This document shows, piece after piece, positions 61,520 through 64,000 of a stretch of DNA of 64,000 nucleotides. The notes below the pieces were generated by a model. That model was not told the DNA's origin. It saw only the letters and a program-made list of their open reading frames with translations, and ran no database searches. The position numbers were made by a program, and so were the translations under genes. Source of the stretch: Alkalimonas mucilaginosa (GTDB taxonomy: Bacteria; Pseudomonadota; Gammaproteobacteria; Enterobacterales; Alteromonadaceae); the NCBI RefSeq assembly GCF_036327005.1, contig NZ_JAUGZK010000007.1:1-64000 (forward strand), in the 5' to 3' direction. Numbering within the stretch: the stretch's first letter is position 1; the number at the start of each line of letters is the position of its first letter.

Positions 61520-62383
61520 ATGTCTGATACCAATTTGAAAACGCTGGTACTTGCAGTGCTTAGCGTATTACTGGCCATGGTTTGTATTCAATCTGGAGCC
61601 TCCATTGCGAAGCAGCTATTTCCGCTGATTGGTCCGGAGGGAACAACAGCACTGCGTGTTGGTTTTTCTGCTCTTATTCTCTGGTTGGTATTCCGGCCCT
61701 GGCGGCACTGGCCTAAGGGCCGCCAATGGCAAGCCCTGATTATTTACGGTGGTTGCCTGGGTGGCATGAATATCCTGTTTTATATGGCAATTGAACGGAT
61801 CCCACTTGGTGTTGGGGTGGCGCTGGAGTTCACCGGGCCTTTAGCCGTGGCTCTGCTTTCATCCCGTCGGAAACTGGATGTTTTGTGGGTGGCTTTTGCA
61901 CTGGCTGGGGTGTTGCTGCTGATGCCAGATATGCGTGGGGCGGATGCTCTGGATCCCGTTGGTGTGATGCTGGCTCTGGCTGCTGGTGGCTGTTGGGCTG
62001 GCTACATTCTATTTGGGCAAAAGGCGGGCAATTTAGCGCCTGGTGGTGCCACTGTTGCGTTGGGGATGACCATTGCTGCATTGTATCTGTTTCCTATCGG
62101 ACTGGTGACTGCGGGCAGTGATTTATTCCAATGGCAGATCTTGCCGCTGGCACTTTTGGTGGCCGTGATGTCCAGTGCTTTGCCTTATTCCCTGGAAATG
62201 GTGGCATTAAAGCGTTTACCAGCTAAAAACTTCAGTGTCTTGATGAGTGTGGAGCCAGCAGTTGCGGCGCTGGCGGGACTCTTACTACTGGCTGAGTTTC
62301 TCAGCCTTTGGCAATGGCTGGCGATTGCCATGGTCATTACGGCATCTCTTGGTAGCAGTTTGACGAAGCCGAACAAAGTTTGA
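61520..62383 (+). CDS. rhtA: Threonine/homoserine exporter RhtA-like (EamA family)
   Basis: Ten-helix inner-membrane exporter of the DMT superfamily. 287 residues closely resembling E. coli RhtA in key stretches: MVCIQSGASIAKQLFPLIGPEGTTALR, YGGCLGGMNILFYMAIERIPLGVGVALEFTGPLAVAL, and SALPYSLEMVALKRLPAKNFSVLMSVEPA. The match along the whole length makes substrates such as threonine or homoserine likely. ATG 61520 has a weak ribosome site. It stands between two CBS-pair genes. Confidence 0.92.
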   Translation: MSDTNLKTLVLAVLSVLLAMVCIQSGASIAKQLFPLIGPEGTTALRVGFSALILWLVFRPWRHWPKGRQWQALIIYGGCLGGMNILFYMAIERIPLGVGVALEFTGPLAVALLSSRRKLDVLWVAFALAGVLLLMPDMRGADALDPVGVMLALAAGGCWAGYILFGQKAGNLAPGGATVALGMTIAALYLFPIGLVTAGSDLFQWQILPLALLVAVMSSALPYSLEMVALKRLPAKNFSVLMSVEPAVAALAGLLLLAEFLSLWQWLAIAMVITASLGSSLTKPNKV

Positions 62384-62450
62384 TCTGTATCGGGAAAATT
62401 GTTTTGGAATTGACTAAGCTAGCACTAAGTCTGAACGAGGAGACCAGAGC

Positions 62451-62876
62451 ATGACTGCAAAAACGGTAGCGGAGTTGATGACCGCGAATCCTTTATTTGT
62501 GCGCCGTGAGCAAAGCCTGAAAGATGCGCATGATCTAATGCGGAACAAGAATATCCGGCATATTCCTGTGCTGGATGAACAAGATAAATTGGTTGGGGTG
62601 CTGACCCAAAAAAAGATGATTGCGACGGTGATGGGGCTGCTGGCTAAATACGGCACCAGTGCGCTGGAGCGTAAAGAAAAGCAGCAAATCATTGGTGAGC
62701 TCATGGATACAGATTTTGCTACAGTGCAACCAGAACAGGCACTGGCAGAGGTCATCAGTTATTTTTTAAAAAATAAACACGGCTGCCTGCCAGTGGTGGA
62801 TGCGGACGACCAGCTACTTGGTATACTCACGTCTTCAGATTTTGTCCGTTTGGCGGGGCAATTGCTCGGTGATTAG
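62451..62876 (+). CDS. Two-CBS-domain protein
   Basis: 141 residues with two CBS domains: VAELMTANPLFVRREQSLKDAHDLMRNKNIRHIPVLDEQDKLVGVLTQKKM and IGELMDTDFATVQPEQAL..CLPVVDADDQLLGILTSSDFVRL. A basic helix (ALERKEKQQII) joins them. No other domain is present. ATG 62451 follows GAGGAGACC. It is not a close copy of the CBS gene at 60990, and ligand and target are unknown. Confidence 0.92.
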   Translation: MTAKTVAELMTANPLFVRREQSLKDAHDLMRNKNIRHIPVLDEQDKLVGVLTQKKMIATVMGLLAKYGTSALERKEKQQIIGELMDTDFATVQPEQALAEVISYFLKNKHGCLPVVDADDQLLGILTSSDFVRLAGQLLGD

Positions 62877-62909
62877 AGTACTAAAAACACATTTTCCAGA
62901 TTAAATGAC

Positions 62910-62937
62910 TTGTTTTTATTTTTAGATTGGCTATTAT
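62910..62937 (+). promoter_or_regulatory. Predicted sigma-70 promoter of the third PEP-CTERM gene
   Basis: TTGTTT (62910-62915), 16 bases, TATTAT (62932-62937). Transcription would begin about 62944, just before the palindrome at 62952. Confidence 0.45.
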
Positions 62938-62951
62938 TTGCGCACTTTGCG

Positions 62952-62965
62952 TGACAACGTTGTCA
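62952..62965 (+). promoter_or_regulatory. 14-bp perfect palindrome, operator-like
   Basis: TGACAACGTTGTCA reads the same on both strands. The central CG and half-site are of the type bound by LacI-family repressors. It lies just downstream of the predicted transcript start and 26 bases before ATG 62992, the place for a blocking operator. No regulator gene is adjacent. Confidence 0.6.
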
Positions 62966-62991
62966 TTGCGCAGCAAAAGGAGTTCTTACCA

Positions 62992-63843
62992 ATGCGTCTG
63001 ATACAAGGATTGTTTGCAGTTTTCTGTTTAACTACATCGTCGCTGTCTGTTGCCAGCGTGTTTGATGTTGGCTCGCTGGCTGAGTTTGCGCTCTTTGCCG
63101 GAGCCAATGGCCAGAGTTCCCAGGCAGGCTACCTTGGTTTTGGCTCGGAAAGTGATGTGCATGGAAATGTGGCAGCACGAAACCCAGAGTTTGGTGCAGG
63201 AAGTCATATTCATGGGTATGCAGCAGGTGTTCAGGCCGGGGTCGGTGAGGGCGTAAGGTTAGATGGTGGTTGGCAGCAATGGCAAGAACATCACTTTAGC
63301 CTGCTGAATCAGCAATTGTTGCACTTGTCCCAACAGTTGCAGTCGTTGGGAGGACAGCAGACAAGTCTTCAGGCGCTCCATGGATACCAGGGAGTTGGTG
63401 GTTTAAATGTGTTTCAGTTAACCCCGGTGCAAATGGCGCATCAAAGGGTAGAGATCTATGGTAACGCCGATGATATTTTTGTTTTTAATATTGCCGACTT
63501 TTTTCTGATGGATGGCGGCGGTATTCTGCTGCATGGCATCAACCCCAATCAGGTGTTTTTTAATTTCCATCAATACAATACGGCAACTGAATACAGCCAT
63601 CTGGCGGCTGCCAATATCGGTACCAGTTCCATTCAGGGCAACTGGCTGGCACCTAACATGATGTTCCAGATTGGTGATGGGGCTACTCTGGACTCAACCC
63701 GAGTCTGGGCTGGCGCTATGCAGCTAAATATACAAACTTTTACTCCTCCTGCGACAGAGCAACCGACTCCAGTTCCAGTGCCAGCGACTTTGATGTTGAT
63801 GCTGTTTGGACTTCCTGCTGTACTGTGGCGTCTCAAGCGTTAA
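62992..63843 (+). CDS. Choice-of-anchor A family PEP-CTERM-type protein
   Basis: 283 residues, exported. Signal peptide (LIQGLFAVFCLTTSSLSVAS), body with FALFAGANGQSSQAGYLGFGSESDVHGNVAA in pieces typical of choice-of-anchor A proteins, a Gln-rich middle, then VFFNFHQYN..IQGNWLAPNM, which matches the family's 'NF...GS(I)LAP' block. C-terminal sorting signal VPVPATLML, helix, then LKR. ATG 62992 follows AAGGAG; an in-frame TTG at 62938 would lie before the predicted transcript start. It has no proper sigma-54 site, unlike the two PEP-CTERM genes at the other end of the window. Confidence 0.85.
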   Translation: MRLIQGLFAVFCLTTSSLSVASVFDVGSLAEFALFAGANGQSSQAGYLGFGSESDVHGNVAARNPEFGAGSHIHGYAAGVQAGVGEGVRLDGGWQQWQEHHFSLLNQQLLHLSQQLQSLGGQQTSLQALHGYQGVGGLNVFQLTPVQMAHQRVEIYGNADDIFVFNIADFFLMDGGGILLHGINPNQVFFNFHQYNTATEYSHLAAANIGTSSIQGNWLAPNMMFQIGDGATLDSTRVWAGAMQLNIQTFTPPATEQPTPVPVPATLMLMLFGLPAVLWRLKR

Positions 63844-63911
63844 ATTTTGGTGTTGAGCTTCGTTTTTGAAGGTGACCAGCGCAGGCCACCTTGTAATGAT
63901 GGTTACAGGAT

Positions 63912-64000
63912 TTAATCATACCAACTGGTTAGGCTGTGCTGTTTTTTGGCGGCATACATGGCAGCATCAGCCTGGCGTAACAACTCATCGCTACTGCTTT
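63912..64000 (-). CDS. C-terminal end of a GGDEF domain protein, cut by window edge
   Basis: The last 28 codons before TAA (63914-63912) read ...SDELLRQADAAMYAAKKQH..., the standard final helix of a GGDEF domain, followed by SLTSWYD. The body lies beyond base 64000. So the right edge, like the left, carries a diguanylate cyclase gene on the minus strand. Confidence 0.85.
   Translation of the reverse strand, partial: SSSDELLRQADAAMYAAKKQHSLTSWYD

Noticed and set aside
62928..62943. Sigma-54-like TTGGCTATTATTTGCG before the third PEP-CTERM gene
   Set aside because: Only nine bases lie between the GG and GC pairs instead of ten. Sigma-54 does not usually tolerate that, so I prefer the sigma-70 reading.

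Overview
The window reads as chromosomal DNA of an aquatic, polarly flagellated gammaproteobacterium of the Alteromonadales/Chromatiaceae type (Rheinheimera, Alishewanella or Arsukibacterium would fit). This rests on the nrdR-ribD-ribE-ribBA-ribH-nusB-thiL-pgpA and dxs-ispA-xseB/pomAB/thiI blocks, the sodium-type motor genes pomAB, the yggS-proC-yggT-rdgB-hemW operon facing pilTU, and several PEP-CTERM-type proteins. No search was run, so the genus is an inference. Most genes are intact housekeeping genes. I see no insertion sequence, prophage, CRISPR array, rRNA or tRNA.

Layout. 1-1048: a GGDEF diguanylate cyclase cut by the left edge. 1049-3866: two PEP-CTERM-type secreted proteins, each preceded by a near-consensus sigma-54 (-24/-12) site, with a VanZ-like membrane protein between them. 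3965-14130: an eight-gene surface-polysaccharide operon (flippase-like protein, GT2-GT4 fusion, GT4, WecG/TagA-type transferase, gmd, fcl, manC, manB) that makes GDP-mannose and GDP-L-fucose and uses them. 14188-17107: DEAD-box helicase, cold-shock protein with a long leader, and LexA-type dinB. 17357-27585: glyA, then the nrdR/riboflavin/nusB/thiL/pgpA run, ending in a large beta-propeller GGDEF sensor. 27611-30625 (minus): dxs-ispA-xseB. 30812-35531: pomAB behind a sigma-28 site, thiI, panE, yajQ. 35608-39953: cobalamin riboswitch and btuB, msrA, an FAD oxidase and an SDR protein. 40042-44202 (minus): an RND efflux pair. 44395-52346: a poorly characterised cluster with a DUF2982-like protein, an unknown 111-residue protein, a FapA/DUF342 protein, a lipoprotein and a secreted protein that both end in DUF1566/Lcl domains, a DUF2884 protein, and a membrane pseudokinase fused to an FGE-sulfatase-like domain. 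52544-58747 (minus): yggS-proC-yggT-DUF4426-rdgB-hemW-DUF885. 58777-63843: pilTU, two CBS-pair proteins around an RhtA-type exporter, and a third PEP-CTERM-type protein. 63912-64000: the tail of another GGDEF gene on the minus strand.

How it fits together. Polysaccharide synthesis, PEP-CTERM proteins, three c-di-GMP synthases, twitching ATPases and the flagellar stator all concern surface attachment and motility. The most interesting points are the sigma-54 sites on two PEP-CTERM genes but not on the third, which instead carries a 14-bp perfect palindrome; the pseudokinase-FGE locus with its C-type-lectin-fold neighbours; the degenerate RibA half of RibBA; an intrinsic terminator wedged between nusB and thiL; and the AGEEF active site of the propeller sensor.
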